This document shows, in pieces, positions 1 through 7,077 of a DNA stretch of 64,000 nucleotides. The first letter of the stretch is position 1; each line of letters opens with the position of its first letter. Made by a program: the position numbers and the translations under genes. Below the pieces are notes generated by a model. That model did not search any database. It was not told the origin of the DNA and saw nothing but the letters and a program-made list of their open reading frames with translations. Source of the DNA: RGIG2945 sp045540355 (GTDB lineage Bacteria; Bacillota; Clostridia; Oscillospirales; Acutalibacteraceae). The stretch is taken from the NCBI GenBank assembly GCA_045540355.1, contig JAZQHB010000077.1, positions 1 to 64,000 on the forward strand, in the 5' to 3' direction.

Positions 1-30
1 GGCGCTCTACCAAACTGAGCCACGTCCCGA
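1..30 (-). tRNA. 5' end of tRNA-Pro-like gene, cut by window edge
   Basis: Read on the minus strand, these bases are the first 30 nt of a tRNA (acceptor 5' strand CGGGACG, D-arm, start of the anticodon stem). They match the start of the second copy at 205-243. The rest lies left of the window, so I cannot tell whether this copy is intact. The neighbouring fragment carries a TGG anticodon, so proline is the likely identity. Confidence 0.5.
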
Positions 31-80
31 AGTTTTATGAAATTTTAATTTATGTATGTATTTCGCAGGGTGCCGCGGCA
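1..80. repeat. Direct repeat copy 1 (tRNA 5' end plus upstream flank)
   Basis: Bases 1-80 and 216-295 are near-identical (one evident difference near position 41). They cover the tRNA 5' end and roughly 50 bp of its upstream flank. The copies are 215 bp apart, so part of a tRNA locus with its leader was duplicated in tandem. Confidence 0.8.
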
Positions 81-204
81 TCCTCGGCTTCGCCGCCTCT
101 TGCGGTGCCCAAAGTTTGTTGCTCGCTGTCCGCTTCGCCAAACTTTGACCGCTACGCCATCATCACCTCGCTGTATCGTCCACCGGACGCGCTTCGGTGA
201 TGAT
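80..204. repeat. GC-rich hairpin array between tRNA fragments
   Basis: The spacer between the two tRNA fragments folds into successive inverted repeats, for example AAAGTTTG with CAAACTTT and CATCATCACC with GGTGATGATG. The hairpin loops carry CTTCG or GCTTCG-like turns. No convincing coding frame with a ribosome binding site is seen. Confidence 0.55.
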
Positions 205-243
205 GCCCAAAGCAGGCGCTCTACCAAACTGAGCCACGTCCCG
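205..243 (-). pseudogene. tRNA-Pro(TGG) 5'-half fragment
   Basis: The minus strand reads as a tRNA 5' half: acceptor strand CGGGACG, a D-arm with GGCTCAG and GGTAGAGC, and the anticodon stem and loop through CTGCTTTGGG. Homology to a tRNA then stops just 3' of the anticodon and the sequence becomes a hairpin array. No T-arm or 3' acceptor strand follows, so this cannot be a functional tRNA. About 80 bp at this end (216-295) repeat 1-80 almost exactly, so the fragment arose by duplication or by recombination at a tRNA gene. Confidence 0.7.
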
Positions 244-295
244 AAGTTTTATGAAGTTTTAATTTATGTATGTATTTCGCAGGGTGCCGCGGCAT
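216..295. repeat. Direct repeat copy 2
   Basis: Second copy of the 80-bp repeat described at 1-80. It contains the start of the tRNA-Pro fragment and the same TATGTATGTATTTCGC flank. After position 295 the two copies diverge. Confidence 0.8.
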
Positions 296-299
296 CTTG

Positions 300-364
300 C
301 GGAGCCCACCAATCGTTCTGCACTTTGCACTTTGCATTCTGCATTACAAATAACATCGCAGATG
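300..364 (-). repeat. Dispersed TGCAAAGTGCA-type intergenic repeat
   Basis: On the minus strand this holds iterated units of the type TGCAGAATGCAAAGTGCAAA followed by a GGTGG segment. It matches the repeat family also seen at 4675-4720, 24597-24665 and 45060-45105. The adjacent AACATCGCAGATGTT is a short palindrome that could act as a transcript end for the sugar transferase gene. Confidence 0.6.
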
Positions 365-955
365 TTATTTGTTTTCTGCTCCTTCAACCACGCCTTCGCG
401 GGAAAGTACAACGCCGACGGTTTTGAAGAGAATTTTTATATCAAAAGCAAGGCTTTTTTTCTCGACATATTCTTTATCAAAACGAGCTTTTTCTTCATCT
501 GAAAGATTATCTCTGCCGTTAATCTGTGCCCAACCTGTCATACCCGGACGGACAGCATAGACGCCGTACTCTGCACGGAGCTTTCTGATTTCATCTTCCT
601 CGGGGATAAGCGGACGGGGTCCGACGAAGCTCATATCACCTTTGAGGATATTGAAAAGCTGCGGTAATTCGTCGATGCTTGTTTTTCTTAAAAGCTTGCC
701 GCTTTTTGTTATGCACTCATCTGATTCGCAAAGGTTTGCTTTTGAAGAAGTACGGGTGCCTTTTTTCATTGTGCGGAACTTTATGATTTTAAAAAGCTTA
801 TTATCCTTACCTACTCTGTCCTGAAGGAAAAAAACAGGAAAGCCGCTATCAATCATAACAACAATAGCAACAATCAGAAAAACAGGTAACAATATAATCA
901 GCATAAAAAGGCTGAAAACAATATCAAATAAGCGTTTCATTTGCGTTAAAATCAA
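365..955 (-). CDS. Undecaprenyl-phosphate sugar-1-phosphate transferase (bacterial sugar transferase)
   Basis: Membrane-bound initiating glycosyltransferase of the WbaP/PglC family, expected to move a sugar-1-phosphate from a nucleotide sugar to undecaprenyl phosphate at the start of capsule, exopolysaccharide or glycan synthesis. The 196-residue protein has one hydrophobic N-terminal segment (about residues 8-34). Family motifs follow: KFRTM, SIDELPQLFNILKGDMSFVG, then PRP and PGMTGWAQINGR. It is full length for the short PglC-like form. The listed start is a TTG very close to an AAGGAG; an ATG at 940 is the alternative. A sigma-A promoter (TTGCAA, 17 bp, TATAAT on the minus strand, 1021-993) lies upstream. 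It is divergent from the glycerophosphotransferase gene, which fits a surface-polymer locus. The exact sugar is unknown. Confidence 0.9.
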   Translation of the reverse strand: MILTQMKRLFDIVFSLFMLIILLPVFLIVAIVVMIDSGFPVFFLQDRVGKDNKLFKIIKFRTMKKGTRTSSKANLCESDECITKSGKLLRKTSIDELPQLFNILKGDMSFVGPRPLIPEEDEIRKLRAEYGVYAVRPGMTGWAQINGRDNLSDEEKARFDKEYVEKKSLAFDIKILFKTVGVVLSREGVVEGAENK

Positions 956-992
956 TAGCTCCTTATAGATGGATTATGTCGCTTGCTAAAAG

Positions 993-1021
993 ATTATACA
1001 CCAAAAGTAAAAATTTTGCAA
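993..1021 (-). promoter_or_regulatory. Sigma-A promoter for sugar transferase
   Basis: Minus-strand -35 TTGCAA (1021-1016) and -10 TATAAT (998-993), separated by 17 bp, about 40 bp upstream of the sugar transferase start. Confidence 0.7.
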
Positions 1022-1151
1022 TACTTAAAAATAACCGCAGGGAAATAACCGTAAAATCCGTCTGCACAGGTGACACATAAGTATAAGTCACGCTCATTAG
1101 TTTCCTGACGGAATGAGTATCACGGTTATCTCCCCTCACTAAAAGTATTGC
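1018..1151. other. Long nested inverted repeat / possible structured RNA
   Basis: A nested series of helices spans this intergenic stretch. GCAATACTT (1018-1026) pairs with AAGTATTGC (1143-1151), ATAACCGT (1045-1052) with ACGGTTAT (1122-1129), CCGTC (1058-1062) with GACGG (1107-1111), and GTGAC (1069-1073) with GTCAC (1087-1091). On the plus strand a run of five T follows the outer stem. The element lies between two divergent promoters, upstream of both. It could be an RNA gene with its own promoter or a protein-binding palindrome. I do not recognise a known riboswitch or 6S/SRP consensus in it. Confidence 0.5.
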
Positions 1152-1168
1152 CGTTTTTCTGATATTTA

Positions 1169-1197
1169 TTGCAGTTGAAAAAAATTTTTGGTATAAT
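1169..1197 (+). promoter_or_regulatory. Sigma-A promoter for CDP-glycerol transferase gene
   Basis: -35 TTGCAG (1169-1174) and -10 TATAAT (1192-1197) with a 17-bp spacer, 21 bp upstream of the start codon. Confidence 0.7.
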
Positions 1198-1218
1198 CTG
1201 TTTTAAGGCGGTGAGGTT

Positions 1219-2727
1219 ATGGAGATTTATCTCGGCTTGACAAGAGTAAAAAACTCAAAATTGAATATTAAAGGCTATGTTGAAAATGTTTCGGATTCAG
1301 CTGCACTTGTTTTTAAAAGAGGCGGAAAAGAAATTCCTGCAAACATAAAAGCATCGGCGATTGTGTCGGGCAGATATAACTTTGAAATATCGGTTGATGC
1401 TATCGAAGATACAATCGAATTTCCCGCAAAGATTTCGTTTCAGAAGTTTTCCTCTTTAAACGATGACCGAAAAGCGATTTTGTCATCGGGTTATAAGCTT
1501 TGGTACAAGGGTAACAGATTGCTTGTAAAGAAAGCAAGTATAATTGATAAACTTTCTGTTAAATTTTCTCTCGGGCTTCACTATCTGAAAACTCATCAGA
1601 AAGTATTTTTAAACCGTCTTTTGGTTCGTGATACAAATGAAAAAATCTGGCTTTACTGCGACAGAGAAAATCTCATCGACAACGGATATTATCAGTTCCT
1701 GCACGATATAAAAAAGAATGACGGCATTAAAAGATATTACCTCACAAGTGCGGATATTCGTGAAAAGTATTTTGATTTGTCAGAACGGGAAAATGTGATA
1801 CTTTTCAAAAGTAAGGAGCATATAAAAACATTCTTTGCCTGCGAAAAAATCATATCGGCTTTTAACAGTATCAGTATATATTCGCCGTTCGGCTCAGACC
1901 CGACAGCGTTTTACTGTGACCTTACACATTATGATTTTATTTATCTTCAGCACGGAGTATTACACGCAAATCTTCCCGATATGTATGCAAAGGAAAATGC
2001 ACTCGTTGACAAGGTTGTAATTTCATCGGAGTTTGAAAATAAAAACTTCTGTAAAAACTACGGATATAATGAGAAAGATTTAATTCCCTGCGGAATGGCT
2101 CGGTATGACTTTGCAGATAAAGATGTAAAAGCAAAGCAAAAAATTCTTTTTTCACCCTCGTGGAGAGGCAACCTCATAGGTGCTTATAAAAACAATAAGC
2201 GAGAATTGATGAATGATGTGTTTTTACAATCGGAATTTTACAAAGAAACACAGAGCTTTTTGTCATCGCCTGAGCTTCATAAATTGCTCGAAGAAAATGA
2301 TTTGGTTTTAGATTTTAAAAATCACCCGATATTTGCAGGGTATAACGAATTGTTCAAGGTCGGAAGTGACCGAATAACAGTTTCTTCGGGTGACACGGTG
2401 ACGGACGATTACCTTGTGATGATAACGGACTATTCGAGCATAGTTTTTGACTTTGTTTATCTTCAAAGACCGATAATTTACTTTGTGCCCGACTACGACG
2501 ATTTCAGAAACGGTATAAGTCACGGCTACAATAAGCTTGATTTACCTTTGGAGGACGGATTCGGAAAATTGACCTTGGATTCAGAAAGTCTGTTGTCGGA
2601 ATTGAAAGCGTTGATAAAAAGAGATTTTACGGCAGAAAAGGGATATTCGGACAAAATGGAGAGCTTCTTTATCCATGATGATAAAAATCAACGCGAAAGA
2701 CTTTATGAATATTTGATAAATCAGTAA
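1219..2727 (+). CDS. CDP-glycerol:poly(glycerophosphate) glycerophosphotransferase family protein
   Basis: TagF/TagB-type enzyme expected to add glycerol-phosphate (or a related polyol phosphate) from a CDP-activated donor to a wall or capsule polymer on the inner face of the membrane. The 502-residue protein has a poorly conserved N-terminal part. The GT-B-like catalytic half carries YLQHGVLH (about residue 241), FSPSWRG (about 310), KNHP and ITDYSSIVFDF (about 402), which are the family signatures including the HG and DYSS nucleotide-binding sites. No transmembrane helix is seen. The start is chosen from a GGTGAGG ribosome binding site. The divergent sugar transferase supports a surface polymer role. 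The polymer and acceptor cannot be read from sequence. Confidence 0.88.
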   Translation: MEIYLGLTRVKNSKLNIKGYVENVSDSAALVFKRGGKEIPANIKASAIVSGRYNFEISVDAIEDTIEFPAKISFQKFSSLNDDRKAILSSGYKLWYKGNRLLVKKASIIDKLSVKFSLGLHYLKTHQKVFLNRLLVRDTNEKIWLYCDRENLIDNGYYQFLHDIKKNDGIKRYYLTSADIREKYFDLSERENVILFKSKEHIKTFFACEKIISAFNSISIYSPFGSDPTAFYCDLTHYDFIYLQHGVLHANLPDMYAKENALVDKVVISSEFENKNFCKNYGYNEKDLIPCGMARYDFADKDVKAKQKILFSPSWRGNLIGAYKNNKRELMNDVFLQSEFYKETQSFLSSPELHKLLEENDLVLDFKNHPIFAGYNELFKVGSDRITVSSGDTVTDDYLVMITDYSSIVFDFVYLQRPIIYFVPDYDDFRNGISHGYNKLDLPLEDGFGKLTLDSESLLSELKALIKRDFTAEKGYSDKMESFFIHDDKNQRERLYEYLINQ

Positions 2728-2766
2728 AAAAATTAGAAAAAATATCAAAAAAGTTGCGAAATAGCC

Positions 2767-2795
2767 TTGCATTTTGTTGCAAGTTAGTGCATAAT
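2767..2795 (+). promoter_or_regulatory. Promoter of the dehydrogenase/isomerase operon with overlapping inverted repeat
   Basis: -35 TTGCAT (2767-2772) and -10 CATAAT (2790-2795), 17-bp spacer, followed by GAGGAG before the ATG at 2833. TTGCA at the -35 and TGCAA in the spacer form a small inverted repeat that could be a repressor site. Confidence 0.6.
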
Positions 2796-2832
2796 ACACA
2801 TAACAACAAAATTATCATGAGGAGTTGTTTAT

Positions 2833-3915
2833 ATGTCAAAGAAATTAAAAGTCGGCATCATCGGTTGCGGAGGCATTGCTAACGGTAAGCATTTACCCGC
2901 ACTCAGCAAAATTGAAGAAGTAGAAATGGTTGCATTCTGCGATATCGTTCTTGAAAGAGCTGAAAAAGCAGCTAAAGAATATGGCGTTGAAGATGCAAAA
3001 ATTTATGAAGATTATAAAGAATTATTGAAAGATGAAAGCATTGATGTTGTTCATGTTCTTACACCGAACAGAGAACACAGTTTCATCAGTATAGATGCTA
3101 TGGAAGCAGGCAAGCATGTTATGTGTGAAAAGCCCATGGCAAAAACTTATGCAGAAGCACAGGCTATGTGTGAAGCAGCTAAACGCACAGGCAAAAAGCT
3201 TACAATCGGTTATCAGCAAAGATGGAGAGGTAACTCACAGTACCTCAAGAAGGTTTGCGATAATGGCGAACTTGGTGAAATCTACTTTGCAAAGGCACAC
3301 GCATTAAGAAGACGCGGTGTTCCCACATGGGGCGTATTCCTTAATGAAGAAGAACAGGGCGGCGGTCCGCTTATCGATATCGGAACACACGCACTTGACC
3401 TTACATTGTGGATGATGAACAACTACAAACCCAAGATGGTAGTCGGTAACACATTTAAGAAGTTATCAGACCAGACAGATACAGCAAACGTATTCGGTCC
3501 CTGGAATCCCGAAGAATACACGGTTGAAGATTCAGCTTTCGGTTACATAGTAATGGAAAACGGTGCAGTTGTCGTTCTCGAATCAAGTTGGGCTCTTAAT
3601 ATACTCGAAACAGGCGAAGCTAAGGCAACTCTTTGCGGTGACAAGGGTGGCGCTGACTTTGTTGACGGTCTCAGAATCAACTACGTAAAGAACAATACAA
3701 TGGTTACTGAAAAACCCGACTTCAATGCAGGCGGCGTTGCTTACTTCGACGGTAAGGTTATGAAGGCTGAAGATATGGAATGTCGTGCATGGATTGATGC
3801 AATCCTCAACGACACAGAAGTTTCTACAAAACCCGAACAGGCTGCGGTAGTTACTCAGATTCTTGAAGCTATCTACGAATCATCAAAGACAGGTAAGCCG
3901 GTATATTTTAACTAA
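2833..3915 (+). CDS. Gfo/Idh/MocA family oxidoreductase
   Basis: NAD(P)-dependent dehydrogenase, probably acting on an inositol, sugar or glycoside derivative in the cytoplasm. It is 360 residues, normal for the family. The N-terminal Rossmann fold has GCGGIANGKH near residue 11. The CEKPM motif (about residues 97-101) holds the conserved Lys of the EKP signature. The C-terminal alpha/beta domain follows with a GGGPLIDIGTHALDL segment, in which the Asp and His are the usual catalytic pair. It is the first gene of a four-gene run with two TIM-barrel isomerases and a second Gfo/Idh enzyme. That pairing fits oxidation of a sugar to a keto form and then isomerisation. Substrate is unknown. Confidence 0.9.
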   Translation: MSKKLKVGIIGCGGIANGKHLPALSKIEEVEMVAFCDIVLERAEKAAKEYGVEDAKIYEDYKELLKDESIDVVHVLTPNREHSFISIDAMEAGKHVMCEKPMAKTYAEAQAMCEAAKRTGKKLTIGYQQRWRGNSQYLKKVCDNGELGEIYFAKAHALRRRGVPTWGVFLNEEEQGGGPLIDIGTHALDLTLWMMNNYKPKMVVGNTFKKLSDQTDTANVFGPWNPEEYTVEDSAFGYIVMENGAVVVLESSWALNILETGEAKATLCGDKGGADFVDGLRINYVKNNTMVTEKPDFNAGGVAYFDGKVMKAEDMECRAWIDAILNDTEVSTKPEQAAVVTQILEAIYESSKTGKPVYFN

Positions 3916-3930
3916 AGGAGTGCGTTTGTT

Positions 3931-4653
3931 TTGAAATTTGCAGTTCAGTTATATACATTAAGAAATGACATAAAAGATGCTGAATCTTTTATTGAGGTTT
4001 TGAAAAAAGTTAAGGAAATCGGTTTTGACGGTGTTGAAATCTGTGATTTCTACGGACTTTCTTATGAAGAACTTAAAGCAAAGATGGACGAAATCGGTCT
4101 TGTTATGGTAGGTCGTCATGCTGATCTTAGAAGGAACTTCACAGAAAACTTTGATGATATGATGAATTTCTGCAAGATATTTGACTGTAAGACAGTCGGT
4201 ATCGGCGGTGCAGGCATCAGAGATAAGGAAAGTCTTGAAAAGGCATTGAGCAGATTGAAGGTTGCTTATGATAAGGCTCAGGAGTACGGAGTAAGTGTTT
4301 ACTTCCACAATCATTGGCAGGAATTTGAAGAAATCGAAGGCGTTATCCCCATGGATGAAATCAAAAAGGTATGTGACCTCGAGGTTGATACATATTGGAG
4401 CTTCCACGCAGGTGTTGACACACCCAAATTCCTCAGAGATAATAAAGACCGCATAGTTCATATTCATATCAAAGACGGTGTCGGTGAGAAACCTTGTGCA
4501 CTCGGTGAGGGTGAAGCAACAGTTAAGGAAAGCCTCGATACTGCAAAAGAACTCGGTCTTGAATGGGTTATCCTTGAAAACGACTGGCCGGAGCCGACAG
4601 GTCTTGAGGATATAGCAAGATCTATTGCGTATCTTAAGAAATGGAATGGATAA
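3931..4653 (+). CDS. Sugar phosphate isomerase/epimerase (xylose isomerase-like TIM barrel)
   Basis: A 240-residue AP-endonuclease-2/xylose-isomerase-like TIM barrel, a fold used by metal-dependent isomerases, epimerases and dehydratases such as IolE and related 3-keto-sugar enzymes. Metal ligands can be seen in the family pattern: HNHWQEF (about 125), the Asp in TYWSFHAGVD, HIHIKDG (about 173) and ILENDW near the end. The start is a TTG at 3931, selected because AAAGGAG lies 11 bp upstream and no better ATG exists. It follows the dehydrogenase by 15 bp and so is translated from the same mRNA. Confidence 0.85.
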   Translation: MKFAVQLYTLRNDIKDAESFIEVLKKVKEIGFDGVEICDFYGLSYEELKAKMDEIGLVMVGRHADLRRNFTENFDDMMNFCKIFDCKTVGIGGAGIRDKESLEKALSRLKVAYDKAQEYGVSVYFHNHWQEFEEIEGVIPMDEIKKVCDLEVDTYWSFHAGVDTPKFLRDNKDRIVHIHIKDGVGEKPCALGEGEATVKESLDTAKELGLEWVILENDWPEPTGLEDIARSIAYLKKWNG

Positions 4654-4674
4654 AATTGCCTACAGCACAATTTT

Positions 4675-4735
4675 AATGCAGAATGCAGAATGAAGGGCGG
4701 GTTCCACCCACACCCAATTATAAAGGAGAAAATAC
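4675..4735 (+). repeat. Dispersed repeat inside the operon
   Basis: AATGCAGAATGCAGAATGAAGG followed by a GGTTCCACCC-type palindrome and CACCCAATTATAA. It belongs to the same family as 24597-24665 and 5790-5840, and here sits between two co-directional genes directly before the ribosome binding site of the next one. In the transcript it would form a hairpin in the intercistronic gap. Confidence 0.65.
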
Positions 4736-4736
4736 A

Positions 4737-5702
4737 ATGAAATTAGGCGTATTTACTTGTGTATGCGGCGACAAACCGCTTGAAGAAGCACTTAAATATT
4801 TCAGCGAAAAAGGTATAGAAATGGTTGAAATCGGCTGCGGCGGATTCCCCGGAAAGTCACACGCTGACCCGGAAGTTCTTTTGGCAGACGACAAAAAGCT
4901 TGAAGAATTCAAGGCTTTAATCAAAAAATATAATCTTGAAATCAGTGCACTCAGCTGTCACGGTAACCCCGTTCATCCCAACAAGGAAATCGCAGCAGAG
5001 TTCGACAAAACAATCAAAAATACAATCTTACTTGCTGAAAAGCTCGGTGTTGAGGTTATCAATACTTTCTCAGGTTGCCCCGGCGACTGTGAAAATTCAA
5101 AGTATCCCAACTGGGTAACCTGTCCCTGGCCGAACGATTTTGGTGAGATTTTAGATTATCAGTGGAACGAAGTTCTCATTCCTTACTGGAAAGAAACAGT
5201 TAAATTTGCAAAGGAGCACAATGTTCATAAGATTGCATTTGAAATGCATCCCGGCTTTGCAGTTTACAACACTGAAACATTACTTCGTATGCGTGAAGCA
5301 GTAGGTCCCGAAATCGGTGCTAACTTCGACCCCAGCCACCTTATCTGGCAGGGCATTGATCCCGTTGCAAGCATCAGAAAACTCGGCGATGCTATTTTCC
5401 ACTTCCACGCAAAAGACACAAAGGTTGACAAGTACAACAACGCAGTTAACGGCGTTCTTGATACAAAGCCCTATTCAGACGAAATCAACCGTTCATGGAT
5501 TTTCAGAAGTGTTGGTTACGGCAATGATTATTGCTATTGGAAAGACATCATCAGCAACCTCAGAATGGTTGGTTATGATTATGCTATCAGCATTGAGCAC
5601 GAAGATTCACTCATGAGTCAGGACGAAGGTCTTTCAAAGGCAGTTACATTCTTGCAGGAAGTTCTTGTAAAGCAGGGACTTACCGAGATGTGGTGGGTAT
5701 AA
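4737..5702 (+). CDS. Sugar phosphate isomerase/epimerase family protein
   Basis: Second xylose-isomerase-like TIM barrel of the operon, 321 residues, with a Glu/His/Asp metal-site pattern: EIGCGG, CHGNP, FEMHPGF, NFDPSHLIWQG and ISIEHED. The FDPSH and IEHED strings are typical of the larger IolE/IolH-like members of this fold. The open frame extends 18 codons upstream into the dispersed repeat, but the ATG at 4737 has AAAGGAG at a good distance, so I start there. It probably acts with the two Gfo/Idh enzymes and the smaller isomerase on the same sugar. Confidence 0.87.
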   Translation: MKLGVFTCVCGDKPLEEALKYFSEKGIEMVEIGCGGFPGKSHADPEVLLADDKKLEEFKALIKKYNLEISALSCHGNPVHPNKEIAAEFDKTIKNTILLAEKLGVEVINTFSGCPGDCENSKYPNWVTCPWPNDFGEILDYQWNEVLIPYWKETVKFAKEHNVHKIAFEMHPGFAVYNTETLLRMREAVGPEIGANFDPSHLIWQGIDPVASIRKLGDAIFHFHAKDTKVDKYNNAVNGVLDTKPYSDEINRSWIFRSVGYGNDYCYWKDIISNLRMVGYDYAISIEHEDSLMSQDEGLSKAVTFLQEVLVKQGLTEMWWV

Positions 5703-5724
5703 GCAATTTTAGTATAAAATTGCA

Positions 5725-5842
5725 GCGATATATCGTCTTGCGACGATGCGATATTCGCCTGACGGCGAGTGATATTTTGCCTTCGGCAAAGTGATATATT
5801 TGCTACGCAAATGTTAAGGGAGGGCTTCGCCCTCACCCAATT
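5725..5842 (+). repeat. Tandem GC-rich hairpin array plus repeat 3' end
   Basis: A run of short imperfect hairpins separated by GATAT spacers: ATCGTCTTGCGACGAT, TCGCCTGACGGCGAG, TTGCCTTCGGCAA and TTTGCTACGCAAA. It ends in AAGGGAGGGCTTCGCCCTC and CACCCAATTGTAAA, which matches the 3' end of the dispersed repeat family. It is intergenic within the operon and has no coding potential. Confidence 0.7.
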
Positions 5843-5891
5843 GTAAATTAAATTTTTGGTTTTCCTTTAAGGTAAAAGGTGGTTGGTCTAA

Positions 5892-6947
5892 ATGGCAGAT
5901 AAAAAGTACGGTATAGGTATTATAGGTTTCGGCGGACAGGGTAACTGTCATCGCTACTGGATTTCACAGAGAGATGATGCTGAAGTCATCGGTATTTATG
6001 ATATTGCCGAGGCAAGAGTTGCTTATGCGAAAGAGCATGGTGTCAAGACTTATGCTTCAAGAGAAGAATTATTAAACGATGACAAAATTGATGTGGTTGT
6101 TGTTGCAACACCTAACGATGTCCACAAAGAAATCGCCATAGATGCAATGGCACACGGCAAGAATGTTGTATGCGAAAAGCCCGTTGCAATGAACTATGCC
6201 GAGCTCGAAGAAATGATTGCTGCAGCTGAAAAGTACGGCAAGATTTTCACAGTCGGTCAGAACAGACGATGGGACCCCGACTTCCTTACAATGAAAAAGA
6301 TTTTTGATGACAATTTACTCGGAAAGGTTTTCCAGATTGAGTCCCGTGTTCACGGTTCAAGAGGTATCCCGGGAGATTGGCGTAATAAAAAAGCTCACGG
6401 CGGCGGAATGGTTTTTGACTGGGGTATTCACCTGGTTGACCAGATGCTTATGATGATGGGCGACAGAAAGATTATTTCTGTTTATACAAGACTTACCAAT
6501 GTTTCAAATGAAGAAGTAGATGACGGCTTCAAGCTTCTTGCAGTATTTGATGACGGAACGGAATGGCATGTTGAGGTTGGTACAAACAACTTTATTGAGT
6601 TGCCCAGATGGTATATGCTTGCTGAAAACGGTTCTGCAATGACAGGCTGGCACCTTGACGGTAAGATGGTTATGGTTGAGGACTGGGCAGACAAAGACGC
6701 GGTTCCTGTTATCGCAGGTGTCGGTCTTACAAAGACAATGGCACCCAGAGATGACGGAAGCATCAAGGAATTCCCGTTACCCGAAATTAAATCGGATCTC
6801 TCGGAATTTTACACCAATGTTTTTGCTGCTATTGAAGGCAAGGAAGAACAGTTGATTACACACAATCAGCTCAGACGCACATTCAAGCTTATGGAAGCTA
6901 TGTTTGAATCACACAACACAAATTCTGCAATCAAAACAGAGATATAA
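5892..6947 (+). CDS. Gfo/Idh/MocA family oxidoreductase
   Basis: Second NAD(P)-dependent dehydrogenase of the cluster, 351 residues. The Rossmann motif is GFGGQGNCHR (about residue 11), with the family CEKPV motif at about 93-97 and HGGGMVFDWGIHLVDQ carrying the Asp/His pair. It is clearly different in sequence from the enzyme at 2833, so the two are not a recent duplication and probably act on different intermediates. AGGTGG is the ribosome binding site. A strong terminator directly follows. Confidence 0.9.
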   Translation: MADKKYGIGIIGFGGQGNCHRYWISQRDDAEVIGIYDIAEARVAYAKEHGVKTYASREELLNDDKIDVVVVATPNDVHKEIAIDAMAHGKNVVCEKPVAMNYAELEEMIAAAEKYGKIFTVGQNRRWDPDFLTMKKIFDDNLLGKVFQIESRVHGSRGIPGDWRNKKAHGGGMVFDWGIHLVDQMLMMMGDRKIISVYTRLTNVSNEEVDDGFKLLAVFDDGTEWHVEVGTNNFIELPRWYMLAENGSAMTGWHLDGKMVMVEDWADKDAVPVIAGVGLTKTMAPRDDGSIKEFPLPEIKSDLSEFYTNVFAAIEGKEEQLITHNQLRRTFKLMEAMFESHNTNSAIKTEI

Positions 6948-6950
6948 TTA

Positions 6951-6975
6951 AAAGCTGCCTGCGGGCAGCTTTTTT
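6951..6975 (+). terminator. Rho-independent terminator of the sugar operon
   Basis: AAAGCTGCC, short loop, GGCAGCTTTTTT: a 9-bp GC-rich stem followed by a T run, 4 bp after the stop codon. Confidence 0.9.
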
Positions 6976-7002
6976 AATGCAGAATTAAGGGTGGACTTTA
7001 TA
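6976..7002 (+). repeat. Truncated copy of the dispersed repeat
   Basis: AATGCAGAATTAAGGGTGGACTT matches the central part of the family copy at 24597-24665 but lacks the second arm of the GGTGGACTTCGTCC palindrome. Confidence 0.5.
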
Positions 7003-7026
7003 TAATAGCGTTTGTGTACTTTTTTG

Positions 7027-7055
7027 TTGACATCAATATTTTCGGGTGTTAGAAT
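7027..7055 (+). promoter_or_regulatory. Sigma-A promoter
   Basis: -35 TTGACA (7027-7032), 17-bp spacer, -10 TAGAAT (7050-7055), 22 bp upstream of the start at 7078. Confidence 0.8.
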
Positions 7056-7077
7056 ATTTTGAAAAGGCGGTGTTTGT

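Noticed and set aside
52..502. Plus-strand open frames across the tRNA fragments and the end of the sugar transferase gene
   Set aside because: They read hairpin repeats and the antisense of a clear gene and lack ribosome binding sites.
963..1097. A 44-codon minus-strand frame (MSVTYTYVSPVQ...) starting inside the structured region upstream of the sugar transferase
   Set aside because: It has no good ribosome binding site, runs straight through the well-formed promoter of the sugar transferase gene, and its start lies in the nested inverted repeat.
1018..1151. yybP-ykoY or another named riboswitch on the minus strand (a GGGGAG string is present)
   Set aside because: The conserved GGGGAGTAGC and AAGACCTTT elements are missing and the structure lies upstream of, not within, the downstream transcript.
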